64,000 nt of DNA from AP-15 sp963772295 (GTDB lineage Bacteria > Pseudomonadota > Alphaproteobacteria > ATCC43930 > CGMCC-115725), in NCBI GenBank assembly GCA_963772295.1, contig CAVYWO010000009.1, forward strand, positions 434,001-498,000, read 5' to 3'. Every line of letters begins with the position of its first letter. The first letter of the stretch is position 1. Shown here piece by piece: positions 1 to 8,736 of this stretch. Below the pieces are notes generated by a model, which did no database searches, was not told the origin of the DNA, and saw only the letters and a program-made list of their open reading frames with translations. The position numbers and the translations under genes are program-made.

Positions 1-663
1 CCACAGCGCCTGGTCGCGGTCCCGCGCGTTGACGCGGACAAAAATCGCGACGAAGAGCGCAAAAAACAGCAGCATCGGCAAAGCAACCGGCAAGGCGCGA
101 CGGCGCCACAGCGAGCGCGGCTCGCCGGCGATCACGAACATCAGCGGCAGCACCACCAGCACGCCGAGGGTGTCGCCGATCCACCAGGCAACATAGCTCG
201 CCGCGAACTCCGAACGGCCGACGACGCCGAGTCCGAACAGCCAGCCGAGGGACAAGGTCGCGCTTACCATGCAGCAATGCGGCGTCACCAGGAGAAATCG
301 CGCGACCGCGCGCCCGGTGTCGAGCGCCAGCGGATAACCGACCGCGCGCCGCAGCGCGAGGCCGCCGATCGCGGCCTGCAGCACCGATGCCGCGCCGATG
401 CCGGAGCCGGCGACGACGATCTGTTCGAGCCCCTGGCCGAGCCCGCGACCGATCGAAAAATTGAGCAGGAACGAGCCGAGGAATACCCAGGGGAGCGTCA
501 CCCAGCCCCAGATCAGCACCGCCGCCATGGCGATGCCGGCGGGTGGAAACATCGGCGAGGCATATCCCGGCGGGACGGCCAGCAGCACGCTTAGCTTGCC
601 GCTGACCGCGTAGGCGATCGCCAGCAAGGGGTAGGCGAGAAGCGTCCTTCTTGCGTCGCCCAT
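1..663 (-). CDS. MASE1-domain membrane sensor protein, N-terminal part (runs off left edge)
   Basis: The frame is open for 221 codons from an ATG at 663 to the window edge, so the C-terminal output domain is not visible. The protein is strongly hydrophobic, with about six to eight membrane segments. It carries the MASE1 hallmark SPMFPPAGIAMAAVLIWGW followed by FLGSFLLNF, and later AAWWIGDT-like residues (YVAWWIGDTLGVLVVLPLMF). The last visible residues (FVRVNARDRDQ) look like the entry to a periplasmic CHASE-type sensor domain. MASE1 is known as the membrane input domain of histidine kinases and diguanylate cyclases/phosphodiesterases; which of these this is cannot be told here. There is no good ribosome binding site before the ATG, and an in-frame GTG lies three codons upstream. 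It is probably the last gene of the minus-strand run. Confidence 0.8.
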   Translation of the reverse strand, partial: MGDARRTLLAYPLLAIAYAVSGKLSVLLAVPPGYASPMFPPAGIAMAAVLIWGWVTLPWVFLGSFLLNFSIGRGLGQGLEQIVVAGSGIGAASVLQAAIGGLALRRAVGYPLALDTGRAVARFLLVTPHCCMVSATLSLGWLFGLGVVGRSEFAASYVAWWIGDTLGVLVVLPLMFVIAGEPRSLWRRRALPVALPMLLFFALFVAIFVRVNARDRDQALW

Positions 664-746
664 TCGAACCACGGCCGACCCCGACGCGTTTTGCGATCCG
701 TCGCAGGCGCGAATATAGCCCGAACGCTACACCGCCTCGATGTTCG

Positions 747-1370
747 TCAGCTCAGCGCGACGTCGAACCCGCGTTTGACGCCGGGCCGCGCCATCATCGC
801 CCCGTACCAGCGCTCGACGTTCGGGAACTCGGCGAGATCGACGAGATGCCGCTGGTGCCGCCGAGCCCAGCCGAGGATCGCGAAATCGGCTATCGAAATC
901 TCGCCCCCGGCGAACTCGGCTTCCCCGAGCCGCGTGTCGAGCACGCCGTAAAGCCGCCGCGTCTCCTTCATGTAGCGCTCGAGCCCGTAGCGCCGGTCCG
1001 CTTCGTCCTTGACCTGCAGGAAATGATGGACCTGTCCGGGCATCGGGCCAAAACCCCCCATCTGCCACATCAGCCATTCCAGGACCGGCACCTGGCGGCG
1101 CAGATCGGCCCAGAATTTGCCGGTTTTTTCGCCGAGGTAAATCAGGATGGCGCCGGATTCGAAGACGCTGATCGGGGCGCCGCCCGGGCCCTCGGGATCG
1201 ACGATCGCCGGGATGCGGTTGTTTGGGCTGATCTTCAAAAACGCCGGAGCGAACTGCTCGCCCTTTGAAATATCGATCGGGTAGACGGTATAGGGCAGGT
1301 CCATTTCTTCGAGCGCGACGCTGATCTTGCGGCCGTTCGGGGTGTTCCAGGCATAGAGTTCGATGCTCAT
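747..1370 (-). CDS. Glutathione S-transferase family protein, YfcG/YghU-like
   Basis: The protein has 207 residues. The N-terminal thioredoxin-fold half has the start MSIELYAWNTPNGRKISVAL, the segment FLKISPNNRIPAIVDPEG with the conserved cis-proline, and FESGAILIYLGEKTG, which binds the gamma-glutamyl part of glutathione. The helical half contains WLMWQMGGFGPMPGQVHHF, typical of the YfcG/YghU (Nu-class) disulfide-bond reductases, which use glutathione without a classical catalytic Tyr/Ser. I chose the ATG at 1370 because GGAGG lies 8 bases upstream; the open frame extends 14 codons further without such a site. It is separated from the frameshifted MFS gene by about 140 bases. The likely role is thiol/disulfide or peroxide detoxification; the substrate is unknown. 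Confidence 0.88.
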   Translation of the reverse strand: MSIELYAWNTPNGRKISVALEEMDLPYTVYPIDISKGEQFAPAFLKISPNNRIPAIVDPEGPGGAPISVFESGAILIYLGEKTGKFWADLRRQVPVLEWLMWQMGGFGPMPGQVHHFLQVKDEADRRYGLERYMKETRRLYGVLDTRLGEAEFAGGEISIADFAILGWARRHQRHLVDLAEFPNVERWYGAMMARPGVKRGFDVALS

Positions 1371-1509
1371 CGCGTTTGCCTCCAACCGCGTGGAAATCGA
1401 CGTCACCGGCAAGCCCGCCCAGATCCAATCGGGCGTGCCGGCGAGCCGCGCGCCGCAGACCGCATTGGGCTGAGGCTCGCCGAAGCTAAGGGGGTCTCGG
1501 CCACCGTCG

Positions 1510-2689
1510 TCAACGCGGTCGTCCGAGGTCGGCGGCGCGCAGCGTCAGCGCCGCGGCGAAAATGATCGCGGCGCTCCCGGCGTTGGCGAGGAACGCCGCC
1601 GCCGGGGTTCCGGTCAGGTCCCACAGCACGCCGCCGAGCGGCGGCACCAGGCACGACAGCGAGTAGCCGATCGCAAAACATGCCGGCCGAGAGCCGGTGG
1701 ACGTCGCCCGCCGGCGCCAGCTGCGGCGGCAAGGCCAAGGTCAGGATCAGGACAAAAGCGCAGCAAAAGCCGATCGTTGCGGCGGCGAGCGGTGCGGTCA
1801 CCGGTTCGGCGGTGAGGAGCCCGGCGAGGCCGAGAAGGCCGAAAACCGGGGTCGCGACATAGGCCGTCTTGCTGCCGGTCAGCCGCTGTGCCCAAAACAG
1901 CAGCAATGCCGACGCCGGAAGCTGGCCGAGGTTGAGCGCGGCAAGGCAGGGACCGACGAGGGCGGGGTGGCCGACAGCATGAAAGTAATCCGGGATAAAG
2001 GCGTTTGAGCCGAAGTAGAGGCCGCCGGTCCCACCCTGCATCAGCCCGAGCTGCCAGGTATGGCGCCGGCGCCAATCGGGCCACCAGCGGGCCGCCGCCG
2101 GCGCCCGGCGACGCGAGGCGACGGGTGTCGAAGACGCAACCAAGAGCGCTGTTGCCGCCACCGGCAGCGACCAGAGCGCGAGGCTTGCCCGCCAGCTGGC
2201 GCCAATTGCCGCAAGCAAGGGGAGGGTCAGCGCCGCCGGGGCGGCTTCGCCGATCAGGAGGCCATTCGCGTAAACCGCAGTCGCAAGACCGATCGATCGC
2301 GGAAACCACTCGCCGACGAGCGCCGGCAGCGCCGGTTGCAGCGCCGCGATCCCGGCCGCCATCAGCAGGGTCATCGCGAACAGCATCGCTGCCGAAGGTC
2401 CGACGCCGCGCGCCGCCGAGGCCGCGGCCACTACCAGGAGCCCGACCAGACAGGCGCGCCGCGCACCAAGCCGCGCGATCAACAGCGAGCCGGGAACGGC
2501 GCCGAGGCCAAACAGCAGAACCGGCAATCCGGACAGGACGCCGACCGCTTTTTCGCTGAGCTCAAATTGCCGGTGGATCAGCGGCAGCACCGGCGGCACC
2601 GCCAGCATCGTGACCCGCAGTGCCCCACCCGCCAGCCACAAGACGGCCAGCCGCGACAGCGAGGCGGGCAATATATTCTCGGAGGTCAA
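1510..2689 (-). CDS. MFS transporter, CynX/NimT-like, with C-terminal frameshift
   Basis: This is a 12-helix-type major facilitator protein: LPVLLFGLGAVPGSLLIARLGARRA corresponds to the loop 2-3 region and many hydrophobic helices follow. The frame breaks at the A-run 1675-1678 (TTTT on the coding strand). Without one T the protein continues FAIGYSLSCLVPPLGGVLWD and ends at 1510; as written it runs on as non-membrane, arginine-rich sequence to 1403. The start is uncertain: the open frame reaches 2827, overlapping the upstream gene, but the hydrophobic CynX-like N-terminus begins just after a TTG at 2689. CynX-type proteins carry small anions such as cyanate; the substrate here is unknown. Position at the end of the D-glutamate run may mean transport of a related compound (inference). 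Confidence 0.72.
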
Positions 2690-2787
2690 GACGAGCCGGA
2701 TGATTTCATGCAGGCGCTCGGCGACGCACCCGACCACCGTTCGCTTATCAGTGGCGGCGGGTTGCGGTGCCCTGTTCCGCCTTGCTC

Positions 2788-3201
2788 CTAATAATATAGA
2801 AAGGTGTTGTGGAGGTATTTGGCGCAATTCTGCCGGAGCAGCAGGCGGACGATCGGCGAAATTCGCGATTTGTAAAGCAATACCGTAACGTCTATGCCTT
2901 TCATGTCTTCACCGAAATAAGGGGAGAGCCCGCTCCTGGCAGGAACCGCGGTAAACGACCGCACGACGTCCCGCGGCCGCGCAGAGATGAGCGAAGCCTC
3001 GACCTCCCCCAAGCTGCCGGTATCGACAAAGGTGCGCATTTCCTCGCGATAGGGATCGAAGACGTCGGCGGCGGTCAAGGTGATCTCGGCGCTACGTGCG
3101 GCGTCACCGCCGCAGACCTCGGCGGCGACGGCGGAGCGCGCGCCGGCCGACAGCAACAGCAGCACCACCGCCGGCAGCAGCAATCGCGACAAGAGCGGCA
3201 T
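2788..3201 (-). CDS. Hypothetical secreted protein
   Basis: The protein has 137 residues with a clear signal peptide (MPLLSRLLLPAVVLLLLSAG, cleavage probably after SAVAA). Two cysteines remain in the mature part. I do not recognise a family. The ATG at 3201 is preferred over one six codons upstream because GGAGG sits 6 bases before it. It lies 20 bases downstream of the small lipoprotein gene and is probably cotranscribed with it and with the murD2/murL genes. The mature domain reads as a mixed alpha/beta periplasmic domain (EITLTAADVFDPYREEMRTF near the middle), but nothing assigns a function. Confidence 0.6.
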   Translation of the reverse strand: MPLLSRLLLPAVVLLLLSAGARSAVAAEVCGGDAARSAEITLTAADVFDPYREEMRTFVDTGSLGEVEASLISARPRDVVRSFTAVPARSGLSPYFGEDMKGIDVTVLLYKSRISPIVRLLLRQNCAKYLHNTFLYY

Positions 3202-3221
3202 CGATGGCCTCCGGCGCAATC

Positions 3222-3449
3222 TTACGGCTTATAACATTGGTAATAGGCGATATTTTGCTGCGCTTGCAACAGGCGCGGCACCCGCTCGTAGGCAGCGCAA
3301 TGCGCCTTGGCAAGCGGGAGCGTGGTCGTCGGGTCCATCGCATACCCGATTTCTGCCCTCTGCGCATCGCCGCTGAGCAAAAAGGGTTTGGGTCCGCTGC
3401 ATCCGGCAAGAAGGCTGCCGCAGAGGACCAAAGCCAGGATCCGGCTCAT
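3222..3449 (-). CDS. Small lipoprotein
   Basis: The product is 75 residues long with a type II signal peptide and lipobox L-A-G-C at residues 14-17 (MSRILALVLCGSLLAGCSG). The mature part is about 59 residues with a C-terminal YYQCYKP and a second cysteine. No family is recognised. The start ATG overlaps the stop of the murD2-like gene (ATGA), and AGGAGG lies upstream inside that gene, so translation is probably coupled. Context suggests an envelope role, perhaps linked to peptidoglycan. Confidence 0.68.
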   Translation of the reverse strand: MSRILALVLCGSLLAGCSGPKPFLLSGDAQRAEIGYAMDPTTTLPLAKAHCAAYERVPRLLQAQQNIAYYQCYKP

Positions 3450-4795
3450 CGGCAACAAGCCTCCTCGGGCGGGGCAAATCCTGCATTCTTGGCGAAGTCG
3501 CGGCCGCGCTCGCTGAAATCGCGGTAATCGCCATAGCTCGGCGCGGCCGGCGATAACAATACGACGCCGCCCGGCGGTGTCGTGCCAATCGCGCAGGCCA
3601 CCGCTTCGGCCATCGACGGCATCCGGCAGACCGCGCAAAGGCCTGCAGCTGCCTTTAGAGCGGCACAGATGCGCGCGCCGCTGTCGCCGAGACATACGGC
3701 CCGACGCGCGGCGCCGTTTGCCAATTCGGCGACGAGCTTGCCGTAGTCGATGCCGCGGTCATAGCCGCCGAGGATCACGGTGATGTCGCGGCCGGCATAG
3801 ACCGCAAGCGCCGCCATCGTCGATTCCGGGATCGTCGATATGCTGTCGTCGATAAAGAGGACGCCGCCCCTGGTGCCCAGTTCCTGCTGCCGGTGCGGCA
3901 GCCCGGCAAACCCCCGCGCCGCATCGAGGGCCTCAGCGGGGCCGATGCCAAGGACTTTTGCTGCAGTCAGCGCCGCGCATAGATCGGATCGATTATGCGG
4001 CCGCTCCAGGTACGAATCGTCGATCGGCCCGACGCGTGCCGCAGCGTCGAAGATCTCGGCACCACGGGAATGGATCGCATCCGCATCGTCGAACCAGACG
4101 AGCGGGGAGCTCGGCTCGCCGCCGAACCGCTCGACGATCGGCGCCGCGCCACGCCCGACAACGCAGCAGCGGGCGTGGCGCAAGAGATTGATCTTGTCCC
4201 GATAATAGTTCTCGACCGACCCGTGCCAATCGAGATGCTCCGGGAACAGCGAGGTTAGTACCGCGAGGTCGCAAGTGCCGGCAAAGTCGGCGGCCTGATA
4301 GCTCGATACCTCGATCACGGCGTAGCGTGCGGCGGGGTCGATCTCGGTGATCGGCACCCCGATATTGCCGGCGAGCGCCGCGGCGCGTCCGCGCCGCTGC
4401 AAGATCCGGGCGACAAGGCTTGCGGTGGTGCTCTTGCCTTTGGTCCCGGTGATGCAGATCGTTGTCACCGGATATCGCTCGGCAAACCAGAGGTTGCTGA
4501 GCGAGGTGACCGCGATCCCTCTGGCTCCCGCCGCCCGGATCTCGTCACGCTCGCGGCTGACCCCGGGCGATTTGACGATCACGTCGACCCGAGCGAGCGC
4601 GACGGCGATCTGCGCCGCGCCAAAGGCGCAGGCAACGCCCGTCAGACCGGGCGGCGATTGCGCCTTTCGGTCGTCGTCCAAGAGCAGCAGCGGCAGGGCC
4701 GGATGAATTTGCCTCAGAAAGCGGATCGCGGCTCGCCCCTCGCGGCCGAGCCCCCAGATCGCCACCCGCCGCCCGGCGAGGTCAGCGGCACGCAT
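3446..4795 (-). CDS. murD2: MurD-family ligase, probably MurD2 (UDP-MurNAc-L-Ala--L-Glu ligase)
   Basis: This is a Mur ligase of 449 residues. The N-terminal UDP-binding Rossmann half begins VAIWGLGREGRAAIRFL. The ATP-binding centre has TGTKGKSTTASLVARIL, then GNIGVP, the segment AVIEVSSYQ and FPEHLDWHGS (in place of the common TPDHLDRH). The C-terminal domain has DDSISTIPESTMAAL and ILGGYDRG. It overlaps by 14 bases with the upstream murL-like gene. In Xanthomonas a divergent MurD (MurD2) adds L-glutamate, and MurL then epimerises the terminal residue. Direct adjacency to murL makes that assignment likelier than ordinary D-Glu ligation, but sequence alone does not prove substrate stereochemistry. 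I chose the ATG at 4795 because the conserved Rossmann strand begins there; the upstream frame is shadow. Confidence 0.83.
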   Translation of the reverse strand: MRAADLAGRRVAIWGLGREGRAAIRFLRQIHPALPLLLLDDDRKAQSPPGLTGVACAFGAAQIAVALARVDVIVKSPGVSRERDEIRAAGARGIAVTSLSNLWFAERYPVTTICITGTKGKSTTASLVARILQRRGRAAALAGNIGVPITEIDPAARYAVIEVSSYQAADFAGTCDLAVLTSLFPEHLDWHGSVENYYRDKINLLRHARCCVVGRGAAPIVERFGGEPSSPLVWFDDADAIHSRGAEIFDAAARVGPIDDSYLERPHNRSDLCAALTAAKVLGIGPAEALDAARGFAGLPHRQQELGTRGGVLFIDDSISTIPESTMAALAVYAGRDITVILGGYDRGIDYGKLVAELANGAARRAVCLGDSGARICAALKAAAGLCAVCRMPSMAEAVACAIGTTPPGGVVLLSPAAPSYGDYRDFSERGRDFAKNAGFAPPEEACCR

Positions 4796-6113
4796 CGAGC
4801 ATCGCCAGATAACGCTCGGGCACGCGGTGCGGGCTTTTGCGCGCAAACGCCGCCCGGTATCCGGCGGCGTCGCCGTGGCGCAGCGAGGCAAAACTGTCGA
4901 GCATTTGCCGCACCACGGCATCCTCCCGCCAATCAGCGTGCTGCCCGAGATAGGTCATCACGGCAGCGCTCTCGGCGATCTCGCCGACGCATTCGAACGG
5001 CTTGTGCTCGCCCTCGCCGCACAACGCGGCAAAGCCCGAAAATTGCGCCGGGTCGTCGAGCAGGTCGCGGCCGAATATTTCAATCAGCGCGGATTTGCCG
5101 ACGAACGGCGTCAGCGCCAGAAAGACAAAGCGACATTTCGGGCAATTGCCGCACCAGTCTTGGCCGCGCTCGGCCGGGGCTTGCCGGAAGGCGGTGTTGC
5201 AGCTCCGAAAAATCGTGAAATATTGGGGATACGTAGCAAATCTGCGGGCGATTTCGAGCTCGGACAACGGTCGCAGCAGCGAGAAATAGGCGATGCTCGG
5301 CGAGATCTGTTTGCCGATGTACTTGGCAAAATCCTGCTCGAAATCGAAAGATTTGCTGTACTGATGATTGATCTCGTGGCCGCCGATCGTCAGGTTCGGG
5401 GCACTCGCCGAATGTTCGTTGGACATCGCAATCACATCGAAGCCGCAGAGCACCGCCGCGGCGAGCGCTATGGCGCTCAAGATTCCGGTGATCGGGACAT
5501 GGCCGTTCAGCGCACCCTCGTGATTCAGCCGAAACAAGGTCTCGTCGAGGCGCCGCCGGACCCGGATGAAGGGCAGACCCGATGCCGCGATCGAGGCCCG
5601 GATCGGCTCGGCGTCGCCGAGCGAGAACAGGATCAGCGGCTCGCCGGCCTGTTTGAGGCACTCCAAGGAGACGATCGAATCCTTGCCGCCGCCGATCGGC
5701 ACGCAGGTCCGGCGCGGCAAGTCGAGCGCCAAGGCTGCGGCGGGCGGGGCTCCATCGGCAACAAATCGAAGCTTGTCGGAGAGCGCGACGCCGTTTCTGA
5801 AGGCGAACTCGGCGAGGCCGCGCCGATAGAATCGCTGCAGGAATTCCGCGGTCTCGCGGTCGAGAGGGAATGCCCCACAGCGCAGCACCGGCGGTACGAA
5901 TGCCTTGTAATAGCTGACGCCGGAGAAGAGGAAGATGAGCCGAAATATGCGGTCGGCGATGGCGGCGGCGGCGCCTGAAAGCGGCTTTGGCGGGACCTCG
6001 AAATGAAGCCTTTCCTCGAAGCGCGGGCCCCCGGCGAAGCGGTAGCGCAGCGCCAGCGACATCTCTGTCGCCTGCCAATCATAGCTGTCGAAGACGAATT
6101 CGCTATATCGCAT
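4782..6113 (-). CDS. murL: MurL-like UDP-MurNAc-L-Ala-L-Glu epimerase
   Basis: The protein has 443 residues. The middle carries CVPIGGGKDSIVSLECL, a PP-loop-like nucleotide-binding motif, and SNEHSASAPNL. The C-terminal half has the cysteine pair motif DWCGNCPKCRFVFLAL. This architecture matches MurL, described in Xanthomonas as inverting the terminal L-Glu of UDP-MurNAc-L-Ala-L-Glu to D-Glu in an ATP-dependent reaction. It replaces the glutamate racemase route to D-Glu in peptidoglycan. The gene lies between a D-glutamate cyclase (11-base overlap) and the MurD2-like ligase (14-base overlap), so these three are certainly one transcript. The ATG at 6113 starts MRYSEFVFDSYDW; another possible start lies seven codons upstream. 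Confidence 0.85.
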   Translation of the reverse strand: MRYSEFVFDSYDWQATEMSLALRYRFAGGPRFEERLHFEVPPKPLSGAAAAIADRIFRLIFLFSGVSYYKAFVPPVLRCGAFPLDRETAEFLQRFYRRGLAEFAFRNGVALSDKLRFVADGAPPAAALALDLPRRTCVPIGGGKDSIVSLECLKQAGEPLILFSLGDAEPIRASIAASGLPFIRVRRRLDETLFRLNHEGALNGHVPITGILSAIALAAAVLCGFDVIAMSNEHSASAPNLTIGGHEINHQYSKSFDFEQDFAKYIGKQISPSIAYFSLLRPLSELEIARRFATYPQYFTIFRSCNTAFRQAPAERGQDWCGNCPKCRFVFLALTPFVGKSALIEIFGRDLLDDPAQFSGFAALCGEGEHKPFECVGEIAESAAVMTYLGQHADWREDAVVRQMLDSFASLRHGDAAGYRAAFARKSPHRVPERYLAMLDACR

Positions 6114-7029
6114 CGACACCGGCCGCGAGCGCACGGATCCGCCGCAGCTTTTCGTGATGCACGGCGATCGGCAGATTGTCCACGGTCGGCGTCGCTACCC
6201 GCGAGACACCGTCGACCGCCGGCCCTGCTCGGATCATCGTTTCGAGCACCCGGCGGTCGAGCGTCTCGTCGAGGCAGAGCAACAGCCGCGCGCGCCAATC
6301 CGCGCGCAAGAGGGCGAGCGCGCCGAGCAGCCCATAGGCCCCCCAATTCGAAACGCCGGCGACGATCAGGTGCTGGGCCGGCGTGACGCAGGCAATCGCG
6401 GCGCCAACGGCGACGTGGGCGGCGATCAGCGCATGCGGCAAGGCACCCATGCCGATCTCGTTGCCGCCGTCGCCGATGGCGACGGTCCGCCACGGCCCGG
6501 CCGCGAAGAGCTCGTCAAGCGGCGCCGTATGATCGGAAATGTCTTCCCCACGCATGTTGCGCGGCCGGCCGTCGGCGCTCTTCCCGCAACGCTCGATCGA
6601 AATCGCCGAGGCAACCCCGCTGTGGCGCCAGGTCGCGGCAAGCCCCGCGAGTGGCGCGCCGATCTCGACGCTGTCGACCGGCACCGCCGCGGCGCCGGCC
6701 GCCGCGAGGGCGACGGCGCAGGCGCGGCGGCACGGCTCGTCGGTCGCGAGGCGGCAGGTGAGGCCGATCTCGATAAACCCTCTGGCCAGGAGGGCGGCGC
6801 CGACCGGCCCATCGGTCTCGGCTGCCGGCGGCGCGCCCTGCGGCACGTAGAAGCCGGTGATCAGGCCGATCGGGCCGGGCCGGCCTCGCGCCAGGGCCGA
6901 GGCGGCGCCCCATAACCCGCCGCGGGCGGCAGCGAACAGCGGCCCGAGATTGCGCCCGACATCCTCCTGGATCAGCGCCTCGATGCAATCGACGAGCGGG
7001 CGCGGGTCACGCCTTGCCGCCATCGCCAT
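6103..7029 (-). CDS. D-glutamate cyclase (DUF4392/DGLUCY family)
   Basis: The protein has 308 residues. Seen motifs are LITGFYVPQGAPPAAETDGP near residues 56-75, IERCGKSADGRPRNMRGEDI, and the signature TVAIGDGGNEIGMG. These are the conserved blocks of the DUF4392 domain, known from mammalian DGLUCY, which converts D-glutamate to 5-oxo-D-proline. The length equals the catalytic domain alone, without the extra N-terminal domain of the animal protein. It is 9 bases downstream of the dihydropyrimidinase gene and overlaps murL. In this setting it would dispose of free D-glutamate released from cell-wall turnover (inference). A start a few codons downstream is equally possible, since several Met codons are clustered. 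Confidence 0.85.
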   Translation of the reverse strand: MAMAARRDPRPLVDCIEALIQEDVGRNLGPLFAAARGGLWGAASALARGRPGPIGLITGFYVPQGAPPAAETDGPVGAALLARGFIEIGLTCRLATDEPCRRACAVALAAAGAAAVPVDSVEIGAPLAGLAATWRHSGVASAISIERCGKSADGRPRNMRGEDISDHTAPLDELFAAGPWRTVAIGDGGNEIGMGALPHALIAAHVAVGAAIACVTPAQHLIVAGVSNWGAYGLLGALALLRADWRARLLLCLDETLDRRVLETMIRAGPAVDGVSRVATPTVDNLPIAVHHEKLRRIRALAAGVDAI

Positions 7030-7038
7030 CGGCCGCCT

Positions 7039-8502
7039 CTAGACGAGGGCGGCGCCCTCTTCGGCGACGCGGGCGAGTTCCGGAGCAGCCCGGCCGGCGG
7101 GCTTGGCCGCGTCCGACAAGGCGCAGGGCAGAAAGGCGCCGCTGCCGCGTTGGGCGGTGAGCCTGCCGTCCTCGACGACGAACCGGCCGCGGCTCAATAC
7201 CGTGATCGGCCAGCCGTGCAGCCGCCGGCCCTCATAGGGGGTATAGCCGACATTGTCGTGCAATAGGCCGGCGGTCACGGTGATTTCGCGCTCGGGGTCC
7301 CAGATCGCGATATCGGCGTCGCTGCCGACCGCGATCGTGCCTTTCCGCGGATGGAGCCCATAGAGCTTGGCGTGGTTGGTGGCGGTCAAGGCGACAAAGG
7401 CGCCAAGGTCGAGCCGGCCGCGACCGACACCCTCAGAAAATAGGAGCGGCAGGCGCAATTCGATGCCGGGCACGCCGTTGGCGATGTCTTTGAAGGTCGT
7501 CTTGTCGCCGAGCGGCAGTTTCCCCGATGTGTCATAGCGATAAGGGGCGTGGTCGGACGAAAACACCTGAAATGTGCCGTTCTTCAGCCCATTCCACACC
7601 GCCTCTTGTCCCTCTTGGTCGCGGGGCGGCGGGCTGCAGCAGAATTTGGCGCCTTCGAGACCGGGCCGGGCAAGATCGTCGGCGGTCAGAAACAAATATT
7701 GCGGGCAGGTCTCGCCGTAGATCTTGAGGCCCTTGGTCTGGGCGTGGCGGATCGCCGCGATCGCCTCGGGGGCCGAGACATGGACCAGGAGGATCGGGAC
7801 GTCGAGGAGCTGCGCCAGACTGACGGCGCGGTTCGTCGCCTCGCCCTCGGCGATTCGGGCATGGCTGACCGCGTGATAGCGCGGAGCGGAGAGACCGCGG
7901 GCGATGAGCCGCGCGGTCAGCCATCGGATCATGTCGTAATTCTCGGCATGAACCATGACCAAGGCGCCCTCGCGCCTCGCCAGGGCCAGGATGTCGAGCA
8001 TCTGGGCGTCGTCGAGCTGCAACAGATCATAGGTCATATAGACCTTGAACGAGGTGTAGCCATCGCGGATCAAGGCCGGCAATTCCTGCCCCAATACCTG
8101 CTCGGTCGGGTCCGAGATGATGAGATGAAAGGCGTAGTCGATGACCGCCTTTGGCCGCGCCGCCTCGTGATATTCGATGACGACCTGGCGCAACGACTGG
8201 CCGCGATGCTGCGCGGCAAAAGGGATTACCGTGGTCGTGCCGCCAAAGGCGGCGGCGACGGTGGCGCTATAGAAATCATCGGCGCAGACGATACCGGCCG
8301 AGGAGCGCTGCTCGATATGGCAATGGCTGTCGATGCCGCCCGGCAGCACGAGCTTGCCGGTAGCATCGAGCTCGCGCGCACCGGGGCCGAGAGCCCGGCC
8401 GAGCGCTACGATGGCGCCGTCCTTGACGCCGATATCGCATCGTGCCGTGTCGGCGGCGGTCGCCACGGTGCCGTTGCGGATCACGAGATCGTATTCGCTC
8501 AT
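7039..8502 (-). CDS. hydA: Dihydropyrimidinase / D-hydantoinase
   Basis: This 487-residue amidohydrolase-superfamily enzyme has the expected metal ligands: DSHCHIEQ (H60 and H62), YTSFKVYMTYD with the lysine that becomes carboxylated, MVHAEN, LVHVSA, and SSDHAPY with the catalytic aspartate. It hydrolyses cyclic ureides such as dihydrouracil or 5-substituted hydantoins to N-carbamoyl amino acids; the exact substrate cannot be read from sequence. It heads the minus-strand operon that continues with the D-glutamate cyclase and murL, and is divergent from ggt with a 234-base gap that must hold both promoters. Being next to an enzyme that makes a cyclic amide (5-oxoproline) hints at a linked role, but that is speculation. 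Confidence 0.93.
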   Translation of the reverse strand: MSEYDLVIRNGTVATAADTARCDIGVKDGAIVALGRALGPGARELDATGKLVLPGGIDSHCHIEQRSSAGIVCADDFYSATVAAAFGGTTTVIPFAAQHRGQSLRQVVIEYHEAARPKAVIDYAFHLIISDPTEQVLGQELPALIRDGYTSFKVYMTYDLLQLDDAQMLDILALARREGALVMVHAENYDMIRWLTARLIARGLSAPRYHAVSHARIAEGEATNRAVSLAQLLDVPILLVHVSAPEAIAAIRHAQTKGLKIYGETCPQYLFLTADDLARPGLEGAKFCCSPPPRDQEGQEAVWNGLKNGTFQVFSSDHAPYRYDTSGKLPLGDKTTFKDIANGVPGIELRLPLLFSEGVGRGRLDLGAFVALTATNHAKLYGLHPRKGTIAVGSDADIAIWDPEREITVTAGLLHDNVGYTPYEGRRLHGWPITVLSRGRFVVEDGRLTAQRGSGAFLPCALSDAAKPAGRAAPELARVAEEGAALV

Positions 8503-8736
8503 GGTTCTCCCTCATGCCGGCCGATGATGCGGTCTCAAAGACGCCAAGTCCACCGGCCGCGGCAAGGCCGATCCAACGAGCCGCCATCACGACCCACGTG
8601 CCTGACGCGCAGAGGGCGAGAGCCCGAAAACTTCCCGGTGTCTCCGGGCCGTCGCCGATGGCAGCGGCGGCTATTCCGCCGGCGATTCGTCCGGCGCTAT
8701 TCTGCCGCCGGCCACCGACCGTGCAAGGGTTTCGCC

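Noticed and set aside
7549..8736. Upstream extension of the ggt frame, open for almost 400 codons
   Set aside because: It is antisense to the dihydropyrimidinase gene and reads as arginine/glutamine-rich shadow; the GGT family starts at 8737.
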